From Shinella zoogloeoides (GTDB taxonomy: Bacteria > Pseudomonadota > Alphaproteobacteria > Rhizobiales > Rhizobiaceae): a DNA stretch of 64,000 nt. The stretch covers positions 3,299,501 through 3,363,500 of the forward strand of contig NZ_CP093528.1 in NCBI RefSeq assembly GCF_022682305.1, in the 5' to 3' direction. The stretch's first letter is position 1, and every line of letters begins with the position of its first letter. Below, in pieces: positions 37,559 through 46,116 of this stretch. The notes under the pieces were generated by a model. It was given only the letters and a program-made list of their open reading frames with translations, was not told where the DNA came from and did not search any database. Made by a program: the position numbers and the translations under genes.

Positions 37559-38317
37559 TCAGCCGGCCTTTCGGGCGCGGCTTTGGGCGAGACGGTAGCT
37601 GTCGCCGTTCATCTCGAGGATGTTGACGTGGTGGGTGATGCGATCGAGCAGGGCGCCGGTCAGACGCTCGGACCCCAGGGTTTCCGTCCATTCGTCGAAA
37701 GGCAGATTGCTGGTGATCATGGTCGCACCGCGCTCGTAACGCTGGGAGATCAACTCGAACAACAATTCCGCGCCGGTCTTGGACAGCGGCACGAAGCCCA
37801 GCTCATCGATGATCAGCAGCTTGTAGGCTGCCATCTGCTTTTGGAAACGGAGCAGACGCCGCTCGTCACGCGCCTCCATCATCTCACTGACCAGGGCGGC
37901 GGCCGTGGTGAAGCCGACGGACAGCCCCTTCTGGCAGGCCGCCAGTCCGAGGCCGAGTGCGACATGCGTCTTGCCCGTGCCGCTGGGGCCGAGAGCGATC
38001 ACGTTCTCGCGGCGGTCGATCCACTCGCAACGTGCCAGCTCCAGCACTTGCATCTTGTTCAGCTTGGGGATGGCTGTGAAGTCGAAGCTGTCGAGGCTTT
38101 TGACGACAGGGAATTTGGCCGCCTTGATCCGGCGTTCGACCTTGCGGCGATCGCGTTCGATCATCTCCCGTTCGGCAAGCCGGAACAGGTAGTCGATGTG
38201 GTCGACGCCCTCGGTGGCGCATAACCGGGCCAGCTTCTGATACTCGCGCTGGAAGGTCGGCAGCTTCAGGGTCTTGAGATAGTGGGCAAGCAGTATCTCG
38301 GGTGCTTCGGTGCTCAT
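37559..38317 (-). CDS. istB: IS21 helper ATPase IstB (element B)
   Basis: 252 aa AAA+ ATPase. Walker A GPSGTGKTH, Walker B KLLIIDELGFVPLS, and the arginine-finger region SNLPFDEWTETLG. It selects target DNA for IstA. It starts inside the istA end (4-nt overlap). Full length for the family. Confidence 0.93.
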   Translation of the reverse strand: MSTEAPEILLAHYLKTLKLPTFQREYQKLARLCATEGVDHIDYLFRLAEREMIERDRRKVERRIKAAKFPVVKSLDSFDFTAIPKLNKMQVLELARCEWIDRRENVIALGPSGTGKTHVALGLGLAACQKGLSVGFTTAAALVSEMMEARDERRLLRFQKQMAAYKLLIIDELGFVPLSKTGAELLFELISQRYERGATMITSNLPFDEWTETLGSERLTGALLDRITHHVNILEMNGDSYRLAQSRARKAG

Positions 38318-39810
38318 GCCGCTTCTCCCGCATCAGACGACAAAAGCCGCATGTAGGCTTTCGCCGAGGTCTTCTCGACCGTCGCCCTCGGCAGGTAGGG
38401 ATAGATCGCCAGGTCCAGTCGAGGTGGCCGTCGCTCGACCCGGCACAGGATCAGATGCTTGACCGCATCGAATCCGATTGCGCCGAGCTGGATTGCCTGC
38501 TTCACCGCCGCATGCAGGTCGGCGAGCTCGAAGCTCTCCAGCAGGCGCAGAACCTGAACGTATTCCCGCCGACCATGCTTGGCCATGCGGCCTTCCATCA
38601 GCCGGCGCAGCGTAGCGAACTCTTCCGGCAGGTCCCAGCCTTGCAGAGGGGCGGCCTGATCCAGGGAATTGATCTTCTGCTCGATCAGCGGCAGGTAGTG
38701 GATAGGGTCGAAGACGACGTCTTCCCGATCCCAGCACCGCGGATGGCGAGCAATGATCTCGCCACGGCAGCCGATCACCACCTCGTCGACATAGCCCCGC
38801 ACCCAGACGTCCTGATGACCGTAGGCGACCGGCACGGAATAGTCGTTGGTCTTGTATCGCACCAGGGACTGGGCCGTTACGCTGGTGCTGGCCTGATCGC
38901 AGGCATCGAAGGGTGATGTCGGCAATGGACGCATGGCCGCCAGATCCCGCTGCAGGCGCTCGCCGATCGTCTCGCTCTCGCCGCGCAGCCTGTCGCGCTG
39001 GCGTTTGCGGCACTGCTCCTCCAGAAAGGCGTTGAACGCATCCCATGTCGCAAACTGCGGGATCGGCACCATGAAGTTGCGCCGGGCGTAGCCCACAAGG
39101 CCCTCGACATTCCCTTTGTCATTGCCCTTTCCCGGCCGCCCATAGCGATCCCGGATCAGGTAGTGGGACAGGAAGCCGCTGAACAACACCGCCCGCTTGC
39201 GTGTACCGTCGGGCAGGATCTTTGCGACCAGGCAACGGTCGTTGTCGTAGACGATCGACTGCGGCACGCCCCCGAAGAAGGCAAATCCATGGATGTGACC
39301 GTCCACCCAGGCCTCGGCCACCGCCGCCGGATAGGCCCGAACATAGCAGCCATCACTATGCGGAAGATCCAGCACGAAGAAGCGGGCCTTCTGTTCCACA
39401 CCGCCGATCACCACCATCGCCTCGCCGAAATCGGCCTGCGCGTGGCCCGGCGGATGGGCAAGTGGCACGAACACTTCCTGCCGGCGCTGATCCCGCTCGC
39501 GCATGTAGTCCTTGATGATCGTGTAGCCGCCGGTGAACCCGCACTCGTCGCGCAGGCGGTCAAATACCCGCCTGGCCGTATGCCGCTGCTTGCGCGGCAC
39601 CTTCAGGTCCTCGTCGAGCCAATGCTCGATCGTCGAAACAAACGCATCCAGCTTCGGACGCCGGATCGGTGATCGCCGCTGGTAACCGGGTGGCGTCGAA
39701 TACGACACCATCTTCGCCACGCTGTCGCGCGATATGTTGAAATGCTTCGCCGCCTGACGCTGCGTCATCCCTTCCGAAACAGCCAGACGAACCTTCAGAT
39801 ATAGTTCCAC
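38314..39810 (-). CDS. istA: IS21 transposase IstA (element B)
   Basis: 498 aa from a GTG start (an in-frame stop lies 11 codons upstream). HTH MTQRQAAKHFNISRDSVAKM. Catalytic residues lie in HAQADFGEAMV, SIVYDNDRC and GNVEGLVGYARR. Intact, so element B is probably mobile and could act on the ends of element A. Confidence 0.93.
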   Translation of the reverse strand: MELYLKVRLAVSEGMTQRQAAKHFNISRDSVAKMVSYSTPPGYQRRSPIRRPKLDAFVSTIEHWLDEDLKVPRKQRHTARRVFDRLRDECGFTGGYTIIKDYMRERDQRRQEVFVPLAHPPGHAQADFGEAMVVIGGVEQKARFFVLDLPHSDGCYVRAYPAAVAEAWVDGHIHGFAFFGGVPQSIVYDNDRCLVAKILPDGTRKRAVLFSGFLSHYLIRDRYGRPGKGNDKGNVEGLVGYARRNFMVPIPQFATWDAFNAFLEEQCRKRQRDRLRGESETIGERLQRDLAAMRPLPTSPFDACDQASTSVTAQSLVRYKTNDYSVPVAYGHQDVWVRGYVDEVVIGCRGEIIARHPRCWDREDVVFDPIHYLPLIEQKINSLDQAAPLQGWDLPEEFATLRRLMEGRMAKHGRREYVQVLRLLESFELADLHAAVKQAIQLGAIGFDAVKHLILCRVERRPPRLDLAIYPYLPRATVEKTSAKAYMRLLSSDAGEAA

Positions 39811-39853
39811 GGTGTAGATCCCCTGTCCCTCCTGCGATCATTGCAGAAGGAAG

Positions 39854-39932
39854 ATAGGTGGCCGGATTTTACTCCGCCCGCAGCAGCATTATGCCGCCGC
39901 TACCGTGGCCGACTTTTGCACCGCCGCTCTCA
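39854..39932 (-). repeat. 79-nt outer inverted repeat, right copy
   Basis: Perfect inverse copy of 35327-35405. The very last bases (TCA on the plus strand, 39930-39932) create the TGA stop of the truncated trbL. Confidence 0.85.
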
Positions 39933-40283
39933 ATCGAGGCCGGTCTGCGCCACCTTGCCGGGCCGCAGCAGATCGGCGGCGGAAAAGCTGGTGCCCGAAC
40001 CTTTCAGGCCAAGACCGGCGAAGCTGTCGAAGATGATCTGGGCGAGATTGTTCCAGTTGCCGATCAGGTATGCGAAGACCCCGACGAAGAGCGTCTTCTT
40101 GACCAGCCGGGCGATGACGTCGTCATCCGCACCCCAGGACCAGAACAGTGCCGCAAGCGTCACGTCTATGACGATCAGGGTGGTGGCGATGAAGGCGACC
40201 TCGCCGCCAAGCAGGCCGAAGCCGCTGTCGATGTAACTGGTGAAAACACCCAGAAAGTTGTCGATGACGCCGGTGCCGCCCAT
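39930..40283 (-). pseudogene. trbL: TrbL, truncated by IS21 after 117 codons
   Basis: MGGTGVIDNFLGVFTSYIDS is the normal TrbL N-terminus, with hydrophobic segments at about 25-50 and 65-85. Full TrbL is about 450 aa with several membrane helices; the C-terminal two thirds are missing. The stop codon is supplied by the IS terminus. TrbL is the VirB6-like channel protein, so the mating pair apparatus should be defective. trbF, trbG and trbI, which normally follow, are absent from the window. Confidence 0.88.
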
Positions 40284-40286
40284 GGT

Positions 40287-40574
40287 TCACTGTCCCCCGT
40301 TCTGATGCGGAGCGGCGGGCACCGGCGTCCGGCCGAGGAACCGGTCGCGGTTCTCGGCCCAAGTGGCGAGGCAGCCGGGATCGTTCACGGCGGCCTCGCC
40401 TAACTGCTGGCAGTGGCGCAGGCTCTGGCGCGGCGGATCGGCAGGCGCCTGAAGCGCCGGGGCCGGTCGGGGCTGCGCTGGTTCGTACTCGCGTGTCATT
40501 TCGATCACCGTTGCGGTGATGGCGATGGCCACGAATATGATCGCGCCCAGCCGGGCCAGCATCTTGCCGTCCAT
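40287..40574 (-). CDS. Putative entry-exclusion protein, TrbK-alt type
   Basis: 95 aa. An N-terminal hydrophobic helix (about 7-24, ARLGAIIFVAIAITATVIEM) is followed by a proline-rich linker and a conserved RHCQQLGEAAVNDPGCLATW segment with two cysteines. The position between trbJ and trbL is that of TrbK in this operon type. In the family such proteins limit uptake of the same element by a cell that already has it. Confidence 0.78.
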   Translation of the reverse strand: MDGKMLARLGAIIFVAIAITATVIEMTREYEPAQPRPAPALQAPADPPRQSLRHCQQLGEAAVNDPGCLATWAENRDRFLGRTPVPAAPHQNGGQ

Positions 40575-40594
40575 GTCGCGCCCCTCCTGTCCGG

Positions 40595-41377
40595 TCAGTT
40601 GTTGCCGTTGCCGAACATCCGGGCATTGCCGGGCTGATAGCCCGATCCAGGCGTCAGAAAGCGCTCGCGCTGGATGCGGCCCTGTTCGGCAGCAGTGGCG
40701 CGCTCGGCTTCGATCAGGGCTTCGGAGCGACCATTGGCGGACATCAGCGCGATCAGGTCGGAAAGCTGCTGCGACTGGAGCGCGAGAAGCTGATTGCCCG
40801 CCTGTGTCGCCTGCAACGCGCCGGTCGCGTTCTGGCTCTGCCCGACAAGGGCGGACATTTCAGCGCGGTTGGTGTCGATATTTCCGACGACACCAGCCTG
40901 CACGCGCATGGCGTCCTGCAAACCGCCGACCGTATTCTGCCAGCGGGACCGCGCATCGGCGACGAGTTGGGCGTCGGTCGCGGACAGCGAAACCTTGCCG
41001 TATTTCTGTTGGAACATTTGATCGACATTCTGCACGTCGAAGGCAATGTTCTGCGCCTGGGCCAGAAGCTGCTGCGTGCGCTGGACATTCTGCTGCAAAG
41101 TCTGGAGCGAGGAATATGGCAGACTGGCGAGATTCTTCGCCTGATTGATGAGCATCTGCGCTTCATTCTGAAGCGAGGTGATCTGGTGGTTGATCTGCTC
41201 CAGTGTGCGTGCGGCGGTCAGAAGGTTCTGCGCATAGTTGGTCGGATCATAGACGATGCGGCCGAAGCCAAAAGCGTGAGCGGGGCTTGCCAGCATGGGC
41301 GACAGTGCAACAGGCATGGCGAGCGTCAGCGCCAGCACGGATGCACTGACATATCGGGAAACGGGGATACGGATCAT
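40595..41377 (-). CDS. trbJ: P-type conjugative transfer protein TrbJ
   Basis: 260 aa. A signal peptide (to SPAHAFGF) precedes VYDPTNYAQNLLTAARTLEQ, the TrbJ signature, and long amphipathic helices. TrbJ is the VirB5-like periplasmic/pilus-tip component. It overlaps trbE by 4 nt. The C-terminus (PGNARMFGNGNN) is complete. Confidence 0.93.
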   Translation of the reverse strand: MIRIPVSRYVSASVLALTLAMPVALSPMLASPAHAFGFGRIVYDPTNYAQNLLTAARTLEQINHQITSLQNEAQMLINQAKNLASLPYSSLQTLQQNVQRTQQLLAQAQNIAFDVQNVDQMFQQKYGKVSLSATDAQLVADARSRWQNTVGGLQDAMRVQAGVVGNIDTNRAEMSALVGQSQNATGALQATQAGNQLLALQSQQLSDLIALMSANGRSEALIEAERATAAEQGRIQRERFLTPGSGYQPGNARMFGNGNN

Positions 41378-43881
41378 GGCAGGGTCTCCTTTTCTTGGCT
41401 GTCATCTGGATGGATTTGATCTGGCGCGACCGACCGAGCGGGCTCTGTCCGTTCGACAAGATTGGTGAGGTTCGGGATCAGATCGACGGCCCATTCGACG
41501 CCGCGATCGCGCAGCCAGGCCGCGAGAAAACCGTCCTGCCCATGCTCGGCGATGAGTTCGGCGATACGGGTCTGATCGGATTTGGATGATGCGGCGCAGA
41601 GCGCGAGACCGACTTCGGAAAGGCCAAGCTCGAACAGGCGATTGCCGCGCCGCGATTGGCAGTAGTAGTCCCGCTTGGGCGTGGCCCGCGCGAGGATCTC
41701 GATTTGCCGGTCATTGAGGCCGAAGCGGCGGTAGATTGCCGTGATCTGCGGCTCGATGGCGCGTTCATTCGGGAGAAGCAGCCGCGTCGGGCAGCTTTCG
41801 ATGATGGCGGGCGCGATATTGCTGCCGTCAATGTCCGAGAGCGACTGCGTGGCGAAGATGACGGACGCGTTCTTCTTCCTGAGTGTCTTCAGCCATTCGC
41901 GGAGCTGATTGGCGAACCCCTCATCATCGAGCGCCAGCCAGCCTTCGTCGATGATGAGCAGGGTTGGCCGACCATCGAGCCGGTCGCCGATCCGATGAAA
42001 CAGATAGGACAGGACGGCAGGCGCAGCCCCAGTGCCGACCAGCCCCTCGATCTCGAAGGCCTGTACATCGGCTGATCCGAGATGTTCGGCCTCGGCGTCG
42101 AGCAACCGGCCATAGGCGCCGCCAATGCAGTATGGGCGCAACGCCTGTTTCAGATCGTTGGATTGCAGCAGCACGGCAAGGCCGGTGATGGTCCGTTCCC
42201 CCGCCGGGGCGGATGCCAGCGATGTCAGTGCCGTCCAGATGTGCTCCTTCACCTCCGGCGTGATGGTCATGCCTTCACGCATCAGGATCGCGGCGATCCA
42301 GTCAGCGGCCCATGACCGCTCATAGGCATCATCGATCTGCGCCAGCGGTTGCAGGGAAACGGAAACCTCCGATCCCTCGGTCAACCCACCGCCAAGATCA
42401 TGCCAGTCGCCCCCCATGGCGAGCGCGGATGCCCGGATCGATCCCCCGAAATCGAAAGCGAAAATCTGGCTGCGATCATAGCGGCGAAATTGCAACGCCA
42501 TCAGCGCCAGCAGCACGGACTTGCCCGCGCCGGTCGGGCCGACGACGAGGGTATGGCCCACGTCGCCGACATGAAGGGAAAGCCGGAACGGAGTCGAACC
42601 TTCGGTCTTGCCGTACAGCAAGGGGGGCGCTCCGAGATGTTCGTTCCGTTCCGGCCCCGCCCACACGGCCGATAGAGGGATCATGTGGGCGAGGTTGAGC
42701 GTCGAGATCGGCGGCTGCCGGACATTGGCGTAGGCATGTCCCGGGATCGAGCCTAGCCAGGCATCGACGGCATTGACAGTTTCCGGCATGGCCGTGAAGT
42801 CACGGCCCTGAATGATCTTCTCGACCAGACGCAGCTTCTCGTCGGCGATACGGGGGTCGGCGTCCCAGACGGTGACGGTTGCTGTGACATAGGCCATGCC
42901 GGCGACGTCAGCGCCCAGTTCCTGCAAGGCCATGTCGGCATCGAGCGCCTTGTTGGACGCATCGGTGTCCACCAGCGCCGATTGCTCGTTGGTCATCACC
43001 TCCTTGAGGATCGCGGCGATTGATTTTCTCTTGGCGAACCATTGACGGCGGATTTTGGTGAGGAGTTTCGTCGCGTCCGTCTTGTCCATCAGGATGGCGC
43101 GGGTGGACCAGCGATACGGGAACGCGAGCCGGTTCATCTCGTCGAGCAGGCCGGGCGTGATCGCTGTCGGAAAGCCGATAATGGTCAGGACGCGCAGATG
43201 CTTGTCACCAAGGCGCGGTTCCAGACCGCCAGTCAGCGGCTGATCGGCCAGCAGCGCATCGAGGTGCATGGGCACTTCGGGCACGCGGACACGATGGCGG
43301 TTCGTGGAAATCGTGGAATGGAGATAGGTCAGCGTGCCCGCGTCATCGATCCAGTGGCATTCGGGCATGAAGCCGTCGAGTAGCGCCAGCACGCGGTCGG
43401 TGCGGTCGATGAAGCCGCGCATCAGCTCCCATGGATTGACGCCGGATTGCTCACGGCCCTCGTAGAGCCAGGTCTCGGCGCGAGCTGCATCTTCGGCGGG
43501 TGGCAGCCAGAGGAAGGTCAGGAAGTAACCTGACACGAAATGCGTGCCCGCTTCCTCAAAGGCAGCCTTGCGCTCGGCATCGACCAGAGCGGAAGCCGGA
43601 TCAGGAAATTGGCTGCCGGGATAGATCGCGGCTTCGCTTCGTTGAGCCTCAACAAAGATCGACCAGCCGGAGCCGAGGCGGCGCACGGCGTTGTTGATGC
43701 GCCCGGCGACCGCGACCAGCTCGGCGGCGATAGCGGAATCCAGATCCGGCCCGCGAAACTTCGCTGTCCTCTGGAAACTGCCGTCCTTGTTCAGCACGAC
43801 GCCCGAGCCAACGAGCGCGGCCCAGGGCAGGAAATCCGCGAGGCGGGTGGCGGTACGGCGATATTCGGTGAGGTTCATCAT
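41374..43881 (-). CDS. trbE: Conjugal transfer ATPase TrbE (VirB4-like)
   Basis: 835 aa. CagE/TrbE N-terminal domain from MMNLTEYRRTATRLADFLPW, Walker A VVGPTGAGKSVLL, Walker B LLIIDEGWLALDD. It energises pilus assembly. ATG 43881 (first of two) is chosen, 10 nt after trbD; an upstream open frame in trbD is ignored. Length is as expected for the family (about 815-850). Confidence 0.94.
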   Translation of the reverse strand: MMNLTEYRRTATRLADFLPWAALVGSGVVLNKDGSFQRTAKFRGPDLDSAIAAELVAVAGRINNAVRRLGSGWSIFVEAQRSEAAIYPGSQFPDPASALVDAERKAAFEEAGTHFVSGYFLTFLWLPPAEDAARAETWLYEGREQSGVNPWELMRGFIDRTDRVLALLDGFMPECHWIDDAGTLTYLHSTISTNRHRVRVPEVPMHLDALLADQPLTGGLEPRLGDKHLRVLTIIGFPTAITPGLLDEMNRLAFPYRWSTRAILMDKTDATKLLTKIRRQWFAKRKSIAAILKEVMTNEQSALVDTDASNKALDADMALQELGADVAGMAYVTATVTVWDADPRIADEKLRLVEKIIQGRDFTAMPETVNAVDAWLGSIPGHAYANVRQPPISTLNLAHMIPLSAVWAGPERNEHLGAPPLLYGKTEGSTPFRLSLHVGDVGHTLVVGPTGAGKSVLLALMALQFRRYDRSQIFAFDFGGSIRASALAMGGDWHDLGGGLTEGSEVSVSLQPLAQIDDAYERSWAADWIAAILMREGMTITPEVKEHIWTALTSLASAPAGERTITGLAVLLQSNDLKQALRPYCIGGAYGRLLDAEAEHLGSADVQAFEIEGLVGTGAAPAVLSYLFHRIGDRLDGRPTLLIIDEGWLALDDEGFANQLREWLKTLRKKNASVIFATQSLSDIDGSNIAPAIIESCPTRLLLPNERAIEPQITAIYRRFGLNDRQIEILARATPKRDYYCQSRRGNRLFELGLSEVGLALCAASSKSDQTRIAELIAEHGQDGFLAAWLRDRGVEWAVDLIPNLTNLVERTEPARSVAPDQIHPDDSQEKETLP

Positions 43882-43891
43882 GGGCGCGCCT

Positions 43892-44173
43892 TCACACCGA
43901 CAGATGACCGGGGATGCGCAGATGCCTGCGGCCCACCTCGACAAAAAGCGGATCGCGTTTGGCAGCCCATACCGCGAGGAAATGTCCCACCGCCCAGATG
44001 GCGATGCCAACCAGCCAGAGACGAAGGCCGAGGCCGACGGCGCCGGCCAGCGTGCCGTTGACGATGGCAATCGAACGCGGTGCGCCGCCGAGCAGGATAT
44101 GCTCGGTCAGCGCCCGGTGAACCGGGATAGAGAAGCCCGGCACCGCATCGAGCTGTTCAAACCCGCCCGCCAT
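43892..44173 (-). CDS. trbD: Conjugal transfer protein TrbD (VirB3-like)
   Basis: 93 aa. VPGFSIPVHRALTEHILLGG is the typical VirB3/TrbD start, followed by two membrane helices (about 36-52 and 54-70). It overlaps the trbC stop (ATGA) and precedes trbE. Confidence 0.92.
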   Translation of the reverse strand: MAGGFEQLDAVPGFSIPVHRALTEHILLGGAPRSIAIVNGTLAGAVGLGLRLWLVGIAIWAVGHFLAVWAAKRDPLFVEVGRRHLRIPGHLSV

Positions 44174-44505
44174 CAGATGAGCGCCCCGCCGCCGAACGAG
44201 AAGAACGACAGGAAGAAGCTCGACGCAGCGAAGGCGATGGACAGGCCGAAGACGATCTGGATCAGGCGGCGGAAGCCGCCGGAGGTATCGCCAAAGGCCA
44301 GCGCCAGGCCGGTGGCGATGATGACGATGACGGCGATGATCTTGGCGACAGGACCTTCTATCGACTGGAGGATCGACTGAAGCGGGGCCTCCCAGGGCAT
44401 GGAGGAGCCGGAGGCGTGTGCGGCAGGCGCCAGCATCAGACTGATGGAAACAGTGGCAGCGGCGGTTGCCATGATGCGGCAGCCGCGTGAAATCGTGCGG
44501 ATCAT
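44173..44505 (-). CDS. trbC: Conjugal transfer pilin TrbC (VirB2-like)
   Basis: 110 aa. A signal peptide with cleavage near PAAHASG, then two hydrophobic helices (about 48-70 and 80-102), the pattern of VirB2/TrbC pilins. It overlaps trbB by 4 nt. Confidence 0.9.
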   Translation of the reverse strand: MIRTISRGCRIMATAAATVSISLMLAPAAHASGSSMPWEAPLQSILQSIEGPVAKIIAVIVIIATGLALAFGDTSGGFRRLIQIVFGLSIAFAASSFFLSFFSFGGGALI

Positions 44506-45494
44506 GAAGGGTTTCCTTTCGGGGTGGTTGCCAAAGTAATGAGATGCGTGATGGCGTAGTCGCCGTCCGGTCCCAGCCCATCGACGCGGGCGAGTTCGAC
44601 CAGGCGGCGGGACGATCCACGTCCGGCAAGAACGGCGACAAGGTCGATAGTCTCGGCGATCAGGGCGCGCGGGACAGTGATGACGGCTTCCTGGATGAGC
44701 TGCTCGAGGCGTCGCAGCGCGCCAATGCCGGAACCGGCATGGATGGTGCCGATCCCGCCCGGATGGCCGGTGCCCCAGGCTTTAAGGAGGTCGAGAGCTT
44801 CGGACCCGCGAACCTCGCCGACCGGGATGCGATCCGGGCGCAGGCGTAGCGACGAGCGCACCAGATCGGAGAGCGTCGCCACGCCATCTTTGGTGCGCAT
44901 CGCGACCAGATTGGGCGCGGCGCATTGCAGTTCGCGCGTGTCTTCAATGATCACGACGCGATCCGAAGTCTTGGCGACTTCTGCCAGCAGCGCGTTGATC
45001 AGCGTGGTCTTGCCAGTGGAGGTGCCGCCCGCGACGAGGATATTGGCCCGCGTGGCGACGTTCAGGCGCAACACCTCGGCCTGATGGCTGGTCATGATCC
45101 CAGCGTTTACATAGTCGTCGAGCGTGAACACCGCGACGGCGGGCTTGCGGATGGCAAAGGTTGGCGCCGTGACGACAGGCGGCAGCAACCCTTCGAAGCG
45201 CTCTCCGGTCTCAGGCAGTTCGGCCGATACACGCGGACTTCGGGAATGAACTTCGACGCCAACATGATGGGCGACCAGCCTGACGATCCGCTCGCCATCA
45301 GCCGCAGACAGCCTGTCTCCCGTATCGGCCAGACCTTCGGAGAGCCGATCCACCCAGATGCGGCCATCGGGATTCAGCATCACCTCGACCACACCGGGAT
45401 CTTCCAGAAACCGGGCAATCGATGCCCCGAGCGCGGTGCGCAGCATCCGCGCACCACGCGCAATCGTCTCGGGTTTCTGATGTGATGCGGTCAT
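44502..45494 (-). CDS. trbB: Conjugal transfer ATPase TrbB (VirB11-like)
   Basis: 330 aa secretion ATPase. Walker [17 protein letters not shown], Asp box [11 protein letters not shown], Walker B region [20 protein letters not shown], and a His-box [10 protein letters not shown]. It is the first gene of the trb block after the RHH gene (147 nt gap). ATG 45494 is chosen; ATG 45509 is the alternative. Confidence 0.93.
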   Translation of the reverse strand: MTASHQKPETIARGARMLRTALGASIARFLEDPGVVEVMLNPDGRIWVDRLSEGLADTGDRLSAADGERIVRLVAHHVGVEVHSRSPRVSAELPETGERFEGLLPPVVTAPTFAIRKPAVAVFTLDDYVNAGIMTSHQAEVLRLNVATRANILVAGGTSTGKTTLINALLAEVAKTSDRVVIIEDTRELQCAAPNLVAMRTKDGVATLSDLVRSSLRLRPDRIPVGEVRGSEALDLLKAWGTGHPGGIGTIHAGSGIGALRRLEQLIQEAVITVPRALIAETIDLVAVLAGRGSSRRLVELARVDGLGPDGDYAITHLITLATTPKGNPS

Positions 45495-45640
45495 GGCGGC
45501 CCCGTTCATGGCGGGACGCGCAAAAGACGGACCCCGGATTGGGGTCGATTAAAAGAACCTGATTTAGGGCCGTTTCAACAGATGTTTGTGCGCGTGCGGG
45601 CATCGGCGGCGCAGGGCGGCAAATAGGATGGATCGAAAGT

Positions 45641-46102
45641 TCAGAGCTGGTTTCCATCCGCTTCGGACTGGCCTTGTGACGAAAGATCGTGAAGCGAATC
45701 CATATCCCGCGACAACTCTTTCAGGAATCTGTCGCCGGAAGCCAGGCGCTTGCCCAGCGTCTGCATGAAGCCTTCGAAGCGCTCGTTGCCCTTGATGCGC
45801 GCCGACTGTTTCGCGCTATCTGACAGCGGCGGCGTCATGGTGAGCCAGAATTGTACGAACAGCGAAAGCGTCTCGCCGAGGATGGCCACATCTTCGTCCA
45901 GCATATCGAACTGGCGGCCAAGCTTATCCAGGCGTCGCGACATTGCGGCTTCCAGCCGTTCGGTCGTGTCACCAGACAGGAAGGATGCTACCGCAGCCTC
46001 GATCACTGCGGATTTTGAAACATTGCGGCGCAGCGCCAAGCCTTCGACCTGCTTCAGTAGATCCGGGGAGAAGTAGACATTCATGCGGGTGCGGCTCGTC
46101 AT
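45641..46102 (-). CDS. Ribbon-helix-helix (CopG-type) regulator of the transfer region
   Basis: 153 aa. The RHH fold is TRMNVYFSPDLLKQVEGLAL followed by RRNVSKSAVIEAAVASFL. A helical C-terminal part (about 60-150) contains a hydrophobic WLTMTPPLSD segment. This gene regularly lies between traG and trbB in Tn4371-like elements and is thought to regulate transfer. ATG 46102 has a GAAGGAAGG site; the TTG at 46120 is less likely. Confidence 0.85.
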   Translation of the reverse strand: MTSRTRMNVYFSPDLLKQVEGLALRRNVSKSAVIEAAVASFLSGDTTERLEAAMSRRLDKLGRQFDMLDEDVAILGETLSLFVQFWLTMTPPLSDSAKQSARIKGNERFEGFMQTLGKRLASGDRFLKELSRDMDSLHDLSSQGQSEADGNQL

Positions 46103-46116
46103 GCCTGCCTTCCTTC

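Larger units (their letters stand above)
37427..39932 (-). mobile_element. IS21-family element B, complete
   Basis: 2506 bp, inverted relative to element A. Right terminus TGTCAACGGCGGAGTAAAA (37427) and left terminus TGAGAGCGGCGGTGCAAAAG (read inward from 39932) are imperfect inverted repeats sharing CGGCGG, AAAA and CGGCCACGG. It contains intact istA and istB. The left flank is istB of element A; the right flank is trbL. No target duplication joins these flanks, indicating a deletion or rearrangement after insertion. Confidence 0.88.
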
